A stretch of DNA of 64,000 nucleotides from NCBI GenBank assembly GCA_910586655.1, contig CAJUIR010000001.1:1-64000 (forward strand), given 5' to 3'. Position 1 is the first letter of the stretch. Each line of letters begins with the position of its first letter. Below are positions 38,698-48,041 of the stretch, in pieces. The stretch comes from an uncultured Christensenellaceae bacterium (GTDB taxonomy: Bacteria; Bacillota; Clostridia; Christensenellales; Borkfalkiaceae). The notes under the pieces were generated by a model, which worked only from the letters and a program-made list of their open reading frames with translations, had not been told where the DNA came from and searched no databases. A program made the position numbers and the translations under genes.

Positions 38698-38726
38698 TTG
38701 ACAGGCTTTTATTCTCGTGTTATAAT
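38698..38726 (+). promoter_or_regulatory. Promoter of the dCMP deaminase-ppi-purB genes
   Basis: TTGACA (38698-38703), 17 bp, TATAAT (38721-38726), 16 nt before the first ATG. It is divergent from the groESL promoter. Confidence 0.85.
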
Positions 38727-38742
38727 GAAAAAAGGTGAAATT

Positions 38743-39195
38743 ATGGATAAATGGGATAAACGGTTTATGGAACTCACCGAACAGGTGGGAAGTTGGGCGA
38801 GTTGTTTCCGCCGTAAAGTGGGCGCGGTGATTGTAAAAGAAAAACGCGTCATGACGACCGGTTATAACGGCGCGCCTGCGGGAATCTCTTCGTGCGTCGA
38901 GCGCGGAGAATGTTTGCGGGAAAAGATGAATATTCCGAGCGGAACGCACGCGGAATTATGTTATGCCTGTCATGCCGAACAAAACGCCATTATACAGGCA
39001 GCGCGCTACGGGATAAATATCAACGGCGCTACGCTTTACTGTACGCATCAGCCTTGCGTGATCTGCGCGAAAATGATTATCAATGCGGGTATCAAACGCG
39101 TTGTCTATAAAGAAGGGTATCCGGATGAATTTTCCATGAAATTGTTTGCGGAAGCCAGAACGGAAGTTGAAAAATATATGGAGGATCAAAAATGA
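38743..39195 (+). CDS. dCMP deaminase (ComEB-like)
   Basis: Zinc-dependent deamination of dCMP to dUMP for dTTP supply. The 150-residue protein has the zinc and proton-shuttle motif CHAEQNAII near 78 and PCVICAKMI near 108, with additional conserved Cys and His (SCVERGECLR, HAELCYACHAE) typical of dCMP rather than cytidine deaminases. Start ATG 38743 (AAAAGGTG upstream) is preferred over an in-frame TTG that is part of the -35 box. Its end overlaps the next start by 4 nt. Confidence 0.92.
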   Translation: MDKWDKRFMELTEQVGSWASCFRRKVGAVIVKEKRVMTTGYNGAPAGISSCVERGECLREKMNIPSGTHAELCYACHAEQNAIIQAARYGININGATLYCTHQPCVICAKMIINAGIKRVVYKEGYPDEFSMKLFAEARTEVEKYMEDQK

Positions 39196-39719
39196 GCGAA
39201 ACGAAAAATCCTGTTGTTACGTTTGAAATGGCAAGCGGTAAAGTTTTTAAAGCGGAACTTTATCCTCACATTGCACCCAATACCGTGAATAACTTTTTAC
39301 ATCTTGTCAAAAAGGGATTTTACGACGGTATTATTTTTCACCGTGTGATCGAAGGTTTTATGATTCAAGGAGGAGATCCCGACGGCGTTGGCACAGGCGG
39401 TCCCGGTTATTATATCAAAGGAGAATTCAAATCCAACGGATTCGCCAATCCTTTAAAACACGAGCGCGGAGTGCTTTCTATGGCTCGCGCGGGGAATCCG
39501 AATTCTGCCGGTTCGCAATTTTTCGTGATGCATGCGAACGCACATTATCTCGACGGACAGTATGCGGCGTTCGGAAAAGTGGTTGCAGGGATGGAAACGG
39601 TTGACGAGATTGCGGAAACCAAAACCGACTTCCGCGATAAACCCGTAACCGAACAAAAGATTAAAAAAGTAACGGCAGAAACGTTTGGGGTAGATTATCC
39701 CGCACCTGTAACCGTTTAG
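39192..39719 (+). CDS. Cyclophilin-type peptidyl-prolyl isomerase
   Basis: Cytoplasmic prolyl isomerase of 175 residues without a signal peptide. The signature FHRVIEGFMIQGGDP (with the catalytic Arg) is near 55, followed by RAGNPNSAGSQFFVMHAN and LDGQYAAFGKVV. Overlaps the dCMP deaminase stop (ATGA) and precedes purB by 9 nt. Confidence 0.94.
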   Translation: MSETKNPVVTFEMASGKVFKAELYPHIAPNTVNNFLHLVKKGFYDGIIFHRVIEGFMIQGGDPDGVGTGGPGYYIKGEFKSNGFANPLKHERGVLSMARAGNPNSAGSQFFVMHANAHYLDGQYAAFGKVVAGMETVDEIAETKTDFRDKPVTEQKIKKVTAETFGVDYPAPVTV

Positions 39720-39728
39720 GAGAGTATT

Positions 39729-41165
39729 ATGTCTGACAAAGTATTATATGAAAACCCCTTAAATACACGATACGCAAGCCGTGAAATGCAAGAAAATTTC
39801 GGAGACGAGAAACGTTTCCGTCTTTGGAGAAAACTTTGGATCGCACTTGCGGAATCGGAAATGGAGTTAGGGCTGCCTATTTCCCAAGAACAAATCGACG
39901 AATTAAAAGCGCATGCGGACGATATCGATTACGCAAAGGCAGAGGAGTATGAGCGTCAGGTCCGTCACGACGTCATGGCACACGTCAAAACTTACGGAGA
40001 GGCTGCTCCGTCTGCCAAAGGGATCATACATCTGGGTGCGACAAGTTGTTTTGTTGATTGCAATTCCGAATTACTCATCATAAAAGACGGGTTGGACATA
40101 GTTTTGAAAAAACTTGTCAACGTCATGGATAAACTCAAAAATTTTGCATTGCAGTATAAAGACCAGCCCACATTAGGGTTTACGCATTTGCAGCCCGCAC
40201 AACTCACGACGGTCGGGAAACGCGCAACGCTGTGGCTGCAAGATCTGATGCTCGACTACGAAAGTCTGCAAAATCTCTATTCTTGTTTCCGTTTGCGCGG
40301 GGTAAAAGGTACGACGGGAACGCAGGCGAGTTTTCTCGAATTGTTCGACGGAAACGAGGAAAAGGTAAGAGAACTCGAAAAACGAGTTGTTAAAAAACTC
40401 GGAGATTTGCGCGTGTTCGGCGTTACCGGACAAACTTATCCCAGAAAATTCGACTATAACGTTCTTTGCGTTCTTTCGCAAATTGCGCAAAGCGCTTATA
40501 AATTTTCCAACGATATTCGTATTTTACAGAATATGAAAGAAGTGGAGGAGCCGTTTGAAAAAAATCAAATCGGGTCATCGGCAATGGCTTATAAGCGCAA
40601 TCCCATGCGTTCGGAGCGGATGGGATCGCTTGCCAGATATATGTTGTCGCTTCCTATGAACGCGGCTGTCACGGCTTCGACGCAGTGGTTTGAACGTACG
40701 CTCGACGATTCTGCGAATCGCCGTATCGTCAACGCGCAGGCATTTTTAACAGTCGATGCGATTCTGAATATCTATATGAACGTTGCCGAGAACCTGGTGG
40801 TTTACGATAAAGTGATCGCAAAACACTTGGCACAGGAATTGCCGTTTATGGCAACCGAAAATATTTTGATGGAATGTGTAAAGGCGGGCGGTGACAGACA
40901 GGAATTGCATGAAAAAATCCGTGTGCTTTCTATGGAAGCGGGAAAACGCGTGAAGCAGGAAGGGGGGGATAATAATCTCATCGAACTGATTAAAAACGAT
41001 CGTTCTTTCGCACCTGTACATCAAAAATTGGATGCGATTCTCGATGCGAGGAATTTTGTAGGGCGTGCTCCGCGTCAAACGGAAGAATTTATCAAATGTG
41101 AGATTCAGCCGATTTTGACTCGGCATAAAGACTTGCTCGGCGAAAAGGGAGATGTGAGGGTCTGA
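39729..41165 (+). CDS. purB: Adenylosuccinate lyase
   Basis: Catalyses two fumarate-releasing steps of purine synthesis, to AICAR and to AMP. The 478-residue protein has the fumarase/aspartase signature in GSSAMAYKRNPMRSERM near 281, the histidine-containing HLGATSCFVDCNSE near 98 and FTHLQPAQLTTVGKR near 156. Upstream AGGAG supports the start. It ends its operon at the terminator at 41251. Confidence 0.95.
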   Translation: MSDKVLYENPLNTRYASREMQENFGDEKRFRLWRKLWIALAESEMELGLPISQEQIDELKAHADDIDYAKAEEYERQVRHDVMAHVKTYGEAAPSAKGIIHLGATSCFVDCNSELLIIKDGLDIVLKKLVNVMDKLKNFALQYKDQPTLGFTHLQPAQLTTVGKRATLWLQDLMLDYESLQNLYSCFRLRGVKGTTGTQASFLELFDGNEEKVRELEKRVVKKLGDLRVFGVTGQTYPRKFDYNVLCVLSQIAQSAYKFSNDIRILQNMKEVEEPFEKNQIGSSAMAYKRNPMRSERMGSLARYMLSLPMNAAVTASTQWFERTLDDSANRRIVNAQAFLTVDAILNIYMNVAENLVVYDKVIAKHLAQELPFMATENILMECVKAGGDRQELHEKIRVLSMEAGKRVKQEGGDNNLIELIKNDRSFAPVHQKLDAILDARNFVGRAPRQTEEFIKCEIQPILTRHKDLLGEKGDVRV

Positions 41166-41201
41166 TTTTATATCGGAAAGCAGTATAATTCGCCATGCAA
41201 A

Positions 41202-41234
41202 ACATAATATTTCACCGTTTGCAAAGTATTATGT
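41202..41234. promoter_or_regulatory. Inverted repeat between purB and its terminator
   Basis: Arms ACATAATA (41202-41209) and TATTATGT (41227-41234), with TCAGACA attached to the right arm. The right half ATTATGTCAGACA resembles the dyad upstream of the PadR gene at 49.9 kb. Together with the terminator, promoter and dyad listed next, it accounts for the 319-bp gene-free stretch 41166-41484; the rest is AT-rich with nothing recognisable. Confidence 0.45.
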
Positions 41235-41250
41235 CAGACACACTATAACG

Positions 41251-41278
41251 AAACCGCAATAAAAATTGCGGTTTTTTC
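41251..41278 (+). terminator. Terminator of purB
   Basis: AACCGCAAT / ATTGCGGTT stem with an AAAA loop and a T6 tail. Confidence 0.9.
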
Positions 41279-41405
41279 TTTTTTTGAGATCAAATCAAAT
41301 TTATGTTCGAAGGAGAAAGAAAGATCAATCGCTTTTTTTCTTTCGCGCGTGCGCGTATTACATTAATATTATTTTTTATAATTTTACAAATTTCGCAAAA
41401 AACAG

Positions 41406-41434
41406 TTGACATCTTGTCATAATCATGTTACACT
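41406..41434 (+). promoter_or_regulatory. Promoter of the giant surface protein gene
   Basis: TTGACA (41406-41411), 17-bp spacer, TACACT (41429-41434), 51 nt before the ATG. The spacer itself contains TGTCATAAT. Confidence 0.75.
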
Positions 41435-41459
41435 ACTGTCATATACTTTTATGACAGTA
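41434..41459. promoter_or_regulatory. Operator-like dyad just downstream of the -10 box
   Basis: Perfect 10-bp arms TACTGTCATA and TATGACAGTA around a 6-bp centre, starting at the last base of the -10 box and covering the expected transcription start. The position is that of a repressor site. The short spacer and lack of a T-tract argue against a terminator. Confidence 0.65.
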
Positions 41460-41484
41460 TTAAAAATCTCAGGTTAAGGATCGC

Positions 41485-44400
41485 ATGAAAAGAAAAAAGA
41501 AGACTCCCGATAAGGAGTTACATGAAATAAAAAATAAAAAACGCTTGCGCCCTGTGAGGGATAAAAAACAGCATGTGCGTTTGAAAAGAGTTAAATCCCG
41601 CCGTAAGGCAAAAGCCGCCGCTTCGCTGCTTCTTGTAGGAGTGGTGGTGCTTTTGTTTGCATTCATGGGCGGAGATCCGAATCTGAACTCGGTACCCAAA
41701 ACTTACCTTACGGTTTGTGCCGAATTGCCCGATGACGGTTCTACGCCGATGGATCATACGGGGCTGGAAAACGTCGGATATATGAATTACCGTTTGAAGA
41801 AACAGCCGGCCTGGTATTCCTATTCTCATACCGACGTAGTTTCACCTGACAATCAGGACGTCGACACTTACAAACAATTTTCAAACGGGATTTTGATTCA
41901 GACGGATACCGCAGTCGACTCGATGGGCTTGGTACATGAAGCCCAGCAGTTCTGTTGGATTCTTGACGAGGCGGACGGGGAAATCAGTGACTTTACGGAC
42001 GGGATCGTTATGTGGAGAACGACGTCCAAACACAAAGACACGTGGACGTTGGGACCGGACATTCCTTGGGATGAATGGAACGAACGCGATTATTCGTTTA
42101 ACCGTCGTTCGATCGAGCATTTCACTTACGGGTGCGCGGAAGAGGGAGAAGAAGAACCTCATAAGCAGGAAGAAGTGAACGGACTTCCCGGTACCGCGTT
42201 TTCGGTTTACGTCATCAGAGAAGAAACGCTGTTATCGGTGAGTGACGTTACGGATCACGGTAACGGAACTTATTCGCAGACGTTTGAACTCCGTACGGAA
42301 TCCATGTCAGATGCGGACGATTCGGCGGTTTGCCATTACAGAAACCAAATGGTATTCAAGGGCGGTCTCGATGAATTGCCTTCGTTCAGCGCGGTTTCCA
42401 TTACCTATACTTTCGATGCGACGTGGCGCGTGCTTTCCAGTACTGCCGTTGAAAAATATAATGCGAAAAAGACCATAGCGGTAAGTTGTACCGGAACGAA
42501 TGTGACGGAATATAAATATCCCGAAGATCCCGACGTATCGCCCGATTTGTTTACCAATCCCGCTTATGAAAACTATTTTATTCATCAGTACGATAAAGAC
42601 GAAGTATCCAAACAACTTACGGCGACAGATTGTTTCACCGAAGCCTTCGGTGCGATTTTAAATCAACCCGCTTCCCTGCAGTTATCGCTGGATATCGACG
42701 GCTACCGACTGGAAGGACTCATTTGTCTCGATTTGTCATCTATGGATATTGCGGCAATGGATTTTTCTGCGATCGACGTGCGCGCTCAATTCCAGAATAA
42801 CGTCATCCGACTTTATTACACCGACAACAAAGCCTATCTTGCTTACGGCGGCATCAAAGTAAAATTAGACGTCGGGCAACTTCTTCCGCTTTTCAGCGGA
42901 AATGCCGTTTCCGATGAGGGTGCCTCCGGAGAGGGAGGTTTTTCGTTGGACGCCGTTCTCGGCGAGTTGATCGGAGAGAAAGATCTGGAGTTTTATAACG
43001 ACGGACGCAATGCAAAGTTTTCGACTTCGCTCGATCTATCGGGAATGATCAGCGGACTGAATATTTCCGAATTGAATTTTGATTTCAATATCGGAGAAAA
43101 CAACGCTGTTTCGCTGAATTATTTAGAGGGAAAAATCGAAATGGGCGGGATGGCGATCAAGGCGGAAATGTCGTTTTCCGATCAGATGCTGCCGGCGCTC
43201 GATTCTTCGGAAAAAGAAGAATATATTGAACTTTCGCCTTATGTTGAAAGCATCGTAAAATTGATGCGGGAAGACGTTTTAGCCGTTGCCGTCTCTTACA
43301 GGAACGAAAAGTTCGGTTTAGAGGGGACCGTCGATTTTTCGTATCGGGACGAATTTGCGATTGTAGCCGATTTCATGCTGACTTATAACGGATCGAAGAA
43401 ACCCGTTGTGTTTGCGTATTTGAACGATGCGCTCTATGTGAATTTGGACGGAGTGTGCGTACAGGCGAACGCCGAGCAAGTATTGAAGTTGGCGGAACGG
43501 TTCCCAGATTTAGATTTGGAAAAAACGATTGCCGAACTGTTTGGCGGATTGACGGAGCAAATCGATTTTGATCTTGCGGGCATTTTGGAAAAAGTACTGT
43601 CCGACAGTTTTGACGGAATCGGTGTTACGGAACATAACAAGCAATTAAGCGTTGCAGTCAAACTTACGCAAATTTTGGAACTTTTCGGAATCGGTTTTGA
43701 TTCTGTCGAGGGCCTCGGCAATGTAACGCTCGATATTTTACAGGACGGTGGGATTACGCTGAACGCGTTCGGTGCGGTCGTATCGCTTACAAAGGGTGAA
43801 AGTATTACGTTTGATACGAACGGATACGTGGACGTGGTCCCTTATGTAAACGAAATGATGGGGATTTTTTCGGGGGAAGCAATTGATATCTCGATTACTT
43901 ATTCGTCCGAAAACTTGTCCGTAAGCGGTTCGGTTTCTGTGGCGATCGCAGGCGAAATGCAGGTGAAAGGCAATCTTGTTCTCGCCTATGACGATGCAGT
44001 AATTCCCGTAGGCTTGTATTATGCCGACGGAAAGATATATCTTGATCTTTTGAATTTCAAAGCCAAATCGGATATTCAGACGCTCACCGGCGCGCTTTCC
44101 GGATTACAACTCGGTACGCCCGATTCGCTTTTGGCGGTAATTCAAGGTTTGATCGCGCAACAACCGTTTGATTTTGCCGATTTTGGTACTGCATTGGAAA
44201 AGATTGGCGCGCAGTTGTTTAATTACTGTTTAGGCGACTTGATTGGTTTATCGGAATCGGAACAAGCATTAAATATAAAACTTGACGGAACCAATTTATT
44301 GAATATGCTTTTGGGCTATCAGTTGCCCGTCGGCGATATTACTTTGAAGATCCAAAAGGGCGTCGTTGACGTCAATCTGTTTGGAAAAGATTTGTTGCGC

Positions 44401-47400
44401 CTTACTTCCGGCCGTGCGTTCGAACCTGTTGAAGATGCGGAGAATTATATCGACGTAACAGAGTTAGTTACGCTGGTATGCGACGTTTTGGATAAAGGTT
44501 CGGTTGCTTTGGACGGTTTCGTTGAAATCACTTCGGGCAGCGAAGAGGAAACGGTTCTTACGCTTACCATCAAAGACGGTGTGATTTCATGGAAAAACGG
44601 GTTTGACGCTTATTTTGAACTACTCATCAGTACCTCGGGAGTTGAGCAGTCCGTGTTCTTCCGCGCAAACAAAGAAAATATCCGGATCGCATACGGAAGC
44701 GTAGGGGTCGATCTTATTTACGAGGATTTCCATGTTCTGGACGAAGCATTCATAAGACTTTATAATATCGTTGACGGCGTGATCGATGATATGATCGTGC
44801 AGGGCAGTCCTATGCCGGAAATCGAGAGTATCAGCGAGTTGTTCGCTCTTTTAAAGGGTTACTTTGCAAGCAGAGACGTCTTGGGTGCAATGAACGGTAC
44901 GGGCGGGATCGGAGCGCTGCTCAAACAAATGCAATTGACGGCGTCAGCGGAGGGAATATGCAAATTTATTTGCGGTAATTTTACGGCAGAACTGTTCGGA
45001 GGCGAACAGGGTGCGTCTCTCGTTTTGGGTTATGAAAACGATGATCTGAAACTTTCGGCGGATCTTGCGGTTGCGGCGTACGATTGCGAAGCAAACAAAA
45101 TAAAAGATATGCCCGTCGGAGTGAGTTATTTAACCGTTTCCGATTTTGCGGTGCTCCTCGACTACGTTGGCGCATCGGTTCAAACACTCGCGCAAACGAA
45201 TATCACGGTTGATCTTTCTGCGGAAACAGTCAACACGGCGACGCAGGAAAAAATCTCTTCGATCACCGGAAAATTACTTTATCATACGGGAGAGGACGTT
45301 CTCATCAAGATCGATACCGAAGAAAAGACACTTACGGTTACAACCGATCTCTATTTAAACGTTTCTTTGCAAATTGTTCCGCATAACAGCGAAGTCGGAA
45401 CTTATCTCGACGTCTTGGTGTTCGATTATAACGATGATGAAGAACTTGACTTCTTTGTTACGTTATCAAAATTCCAATCCAAAGAAGCGGACGTAAGATA
45501 TCAACCTTTGAAGATGTACGCTCCGGCAGGAGAAATCATGACGGTGCTTTCCGCGGGGCTTGCCGTATTCGGTATCGATTCCGATCTATTAAATCAGTAT
45601 ATGGTTTCCCGCTGGTTGCAGACCGAAACGAGAGAAGAACTGTTGGCATTCGGCACTATGCTGAAAAAGTCGTTGGGGATCGGTCAGGGATTCGGTTTGA
45701 TGAGCGGCGACGGAATGGTTTCGGGCGCGAATCAGAATGTGATTCGGGATGCGTTCCTGCAATCGGTTACGGTAGGCGCAGATACATTTACCGTGAATCT
45801 CAATTCCAACGCGATTTACGGCATGGAAAACCTGGAAGACGTAACGTTCTCCGTTTCCAAAGAAAACGGATGCCTGAAAAACATTTCGCTTCTTAATCTC
45901 TACAATCGCGATGCGCGGGAAAAAACCAATGTGTCGGTCGGAATTTCGGTAGCGGAAATCGGTCAGGACGCAATGACTGCTCCGACGAATTTGGAAGGGT
46001 ACTTCCGATTAAATGGGTTAAGCGCTCTTTTAAAGACGATCGTACATACGGCAACGCACGAAGTGACGGACGAAAAGGGAAATGTTTCGTACGTAATGAA
46101 CGATAATTTCTATATCGACGGCACCGTAAATTTAAATTTGAAAGTGATCAAACTCTTCGATATTGCGCTTGCCGTAAAGGTTGCGCTTTCGGTAGATCTC
46201 GACGAAAACGGAAACGTGTTGGTAAAAGCGCAATTGAATTACGACGGATACGGCATCATGGGGCAGGTTGCGATCAACGGTAATACGCAACTTGATTTAG
46301 ATATCGACGTACCGAACGGTATGGTGTATATGAAGCGTTTACAGACCAGCGTACATAACGGGTGGTCAAATAAGGCGCTTGACGCGAACAACTATATTAC
46401 CGAATACCGTGCGATGCCGCTTGGCATATTCTTCAACGATATTTTGAATCAACTCGGATTCATGATGAATTTCGGTACTTTGATCACGCAGTATCTGCCT
46501 GAAAATCTGGAGGGAAGCGGAGAGAAAGAAGTCGTAGATTACGGCACGGAATTGCAATCGTATTTAAGTAATTTTGTATTTGAAGATAAGAAAGAAAACG
46601 GTTTTGCCTGGGTGTTTACGCTGAACGGTGCGGCGCTTTCGGGCGGAACGTTAAAAGATATTGTAATCTCTCTCGGCGCAGACAGTAATATGATTTTAAA
46701 AACGCTTGGAATCAATACCGAAATCGATGCGGGCACGGGTGCAGTAGACGTAAAACTTGCAGGAAATCTGACGCTGCGCAACCCTAAAAACGTAATGGAA
46801 AACGGAGTTGTCGACAACGTACAGGATATTACGGCAGATTTGAAAGGCGCAATCGGAAAAGCATTCCAGGAGGCGCAGGAAAAAGATTGGAAAGATGAAA
46901 ACGGTAAAAACATTTATATTTCAGGTGTTCTTACAACCGTAACTTATAAAGTGGGAGACACGACATTATCGACGCAATCCGTGCTCTATAACGGTAAAAC
47001 CAACGAATTGTATGCCGAATTACAGTATCCCGATCTTTCGGAATATCAAATTGAAGGATATACGCTGGTATGGGAAGATGTAGGCGAGCGTATATCGCCC
47101 AATCAGGTAATTACCGCAAATTATGTCGCGAATCTTTACGAGGTGCGTTTTGTAAGCACAAAGCAAATCAAATCCGATTGGTTGTTTGACAGCGCGACGG
47201 GACTTTATTACTATGATACGCAAATGTATTACGGATCGGAAATCGAACTTTACGAGGGCGACGATCAATTAGTCGGCACTTATATTGTTTCGTTCAAAGA
47301 CAATGTTTTCGAACTTCCGGACAGCGAGAGCAGAGAATGGATGCAGGCAGATATTTATCGGGATTATGCGAGATTTACTTCCTACGGTATCCCCGATAAA

Positions 47401-47970
47401 GTTACTTATATCAGCGAGATCGAATTTACTTATCAGGGTGCGACCTATACAAGCGGTTATCAGAAGAATTTTGAAAGCGATTATACGCTGTTCGAAGCGG
47501 ATCAAATTTCCGCACAGTATCAATTCCTCGGCTGGTATATGCAAACCGAAGACGGTTGGGTAAACGTTGAGAATTTCGTTTATTCGCAAGGCGGACAGTT
47601 TGAATACGTGGTGGAAGCGCTATGGCAGAAAAAGGCGTTTACGATCGATTCCGTTAGCGGAAAACGAAATAAAACGGGCGTATGGAACTATGAAAACGCG
47701 ATCACTATGAGTGTGACGGAGGGCGAATTGGTGGGCGCGTGGGCGAACGATCAAGCCTTGGAAAAGAAAACGGTGTATGATTACGTCATTTCGACTGCAA
47801 CGGTTGGTGTAAAGTTAGAAGGACAAACGGAGCAAACAGCGTTCTCTCATCCCAATTCATTTAATATTGCGAATTCGATCAGTGTGAAAGGTACCGTAAC
47901 TTATACTTTGAACGGGAAAACCGTATACACGGTAACAACGCCGGAAGCAAAGGGAAGTATCGGAGCATAA
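41485..47970 (+). CDS. Giant membrane-anchored extracellular repeat protein (2161 residues)
   Basis: I do not recognise a named family. Residues 1-43 are strongly basic, 44-62 form a single membrane helix (AAASLLLVGVVVLLFAF) without a signal cleavage site, and the remaining 2100 residues should be outside. Residues of roughly 380-1300 hold several degenerate units of about 230-280 residues, each with a beta-rich run such as FAYLNDALYVNLDGVCVQA or GLYYADGKIYLDLLNFKAK followed by a helical leucine-rich stretch. The last 350 residues contain LVWEDVGERI, ITANYVANLYEVRFVS and FLGWYMQTEDGWVN, which recall InlB-type B-repeats. No LPxTG sorting motif is present. It has its own promoter and a likely operator. 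Confidence 0.85.
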   Translation: MKRKKKTPDKELHEIKNKKRLRPVRDKKQHVRLKRVKSRRKAKAAASLLLVGVVVLLFAFMGGDPNLNSVPKTYLTVCAELPDDGSTPMDHTGLENVGYMNYRLKKQPAWYSYSHTDVVSPDNQDVDTYKQFSNGILIQTDTAVDSMGLVHEAQQFCWILDEADGEISDFTDGIVMWRTTSKHKDTWTLGPDIPWDEWNERDYSFNRRSIEHFTYGCAEEGEEEPHKQEEVNGLPGTAFSVYVIREETLLSVSDVTDHGNGTYSQTFELRTESMSDADDSAVCHYRNQMVFKGGLDELPSFSAVSITYTFDATWRVLSSTAVEKYNAKKTIAVSCTGTNVTEYKYPEDPDVSPDLFTNPAYENYFIHQYDKDEVSKQLTATDCFTEAFGAILNQPASLQLSLDIDGYRLEGLICLDLSSMDIAAMDFSAIDVRAQFQNNVIRLYYTDNKAYLAYGGIKVKLDVGQLLPLFSGNAVSDEGASGEGGFSLDAVLGELIGEKDLEFYNDGRNAKFSTSLDLSGMISGLNISELNFDFNIGENNAVSLNYLEGKIEMGGMAIKAEMSFSDQMLPALDSSEKEEYIELSPYVESIVKLMREDVLAVAVSYRNEKFGLEGTVDFSYRDEFAIVADFMLTYNGSKKPVVFAYLNDALYVNLDGVCVQANAEQVLKLAERFPDLDLEKTIAELFGGLTEQIDFDLAGILEKVLSDSFDGIGVTEHNKQLSVAVKLTQILELFGIGFDSVEGLGNVTLDILQDGGITLNAFGAVVSLTKGESITFDTNGYVDVVPYVNEMMGIFSGEAIDISITYSSENLSVSGSVSVAIAGEMQVKGNLVLAYDDAVIPVGLYYADGKIYLDLLNFKAKSDIQTLTGALSGLQLGTPDSLLAVIQGLIAQQPFDFADFGTALEKIGAQLFNYCLGDLIGLSESEQALNIKLDGTNLLNMLLGYQLPVGDITLKIQKGVVDVNLFGKDLLRLTSGRAFEPVEDAENYIDVTELVTLVCDVLDKGSVALDGFVEITSGSEEETVLTLTIKDGVISWKNGFDAYFELLISTSGVEQSVFFRANKENIRIAYGSVGVDLIYEDFHVLDEAFIRLYNIVDGVIDDMIVQGSPMPEIESISELFALLKGYFASRDVLGAMNGTGGIGALLKQMQLTASAEGICKFICGNFTAELFGGEQGASLVLGYENDDLKLSADLAVAAYDCEANKIKDMPVGVSYLTVSDFAVLLDYVGASVQTLAQTNITVDLSAETVNTATQEKISSITGKLLYHTGEDVLIKIDTEEKTLTVTTDLYLNVSLQIVPHNSEVGTYLDVLVFDYNDDEELDFFVTLSKFQSKEADVRYQPLKMYAPAGEIMTVLSAGLAVFGIDSDLLNQYMVSRWLQTETREELLAFGTMLKKSLGIGQGFGLMSGDGMVSGANQNVIRDAFLQSVTVGADTFTVNLNSNAIYGMENLEDVTFSVSKENGCLKNISLLNLYNRDAREKTNVSVGISVAEIGQDAMTAPTNLEGYFRLNGLSALLKTIVHTATHEVTDEKGNVSYVMNDNFYIDGTVNLNLKVIKLFDIALAVKVALSVDLDENGNVLVKAQLNYDGYGIMGQVAINGNTQLDLDIDVPNGMVYMKRLQTSVHNGWSNKALDANNYITEYRAMPLGIFFNDILNQLGFMMNFGTLITQYLPENLEGSGEKEVVDYGTELQSYLSNFVFEDKKENGFAWVFTLNGAALSGGTLKDIVISLGADSNMILKTLGINTEIDAGTGAVDVKLAGNLTLRNPKNVMENGVVDNVQDITADLKGAIGKAFQEAQEKDWKDENGKNIYISGVLTTVTYKVGDTTLSTQSVLYNGKTNELYAELQYPDLSEYQIEGYTLVWEDVGERISPNQVITANYVANLYEVRFVSTKQIKSDWLFDSATGLYYYDTQMYYGSEIELYEGDDQLVGTYIVSFKDNVFELPDSESREWMQADIYRDYARFTSYGIPDKVTYISEIEFTYQGATYTSGYQKNFESDYTLFEADQISAQYQFLGWYMQTEDGWVNVENFVYSQGGQFEYVVEALWQKKAFTIDSVSGKRNKTGVWNYENAITMSVTEGELVGAWANDQALEKKTVYDYVISTATVGVKLEGQTEQTAFSHPNSFNIANSISVKGTVTYTLNGKTVYTVTTPEAKGSIGA

Positions 47971-47999
47971 ATATGATTGCTTGATTCGTTTTCAAATAA

Positions 48000-48028
48000 T
48001 AAGAGCCGCGGCATAGCCGCGGCTCTTA
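48000..48028. terminator. Bidirectional terminator between giant gene and PadR gene
   Basis: Perfect 13-bp stem TAAGAGCCGCGGC / GCCGCGGCTCTTA with an ATA loop between convergent genes. Confidence 0.9.
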
Positions 48029-48041
48029 TAATATGTTTTCG

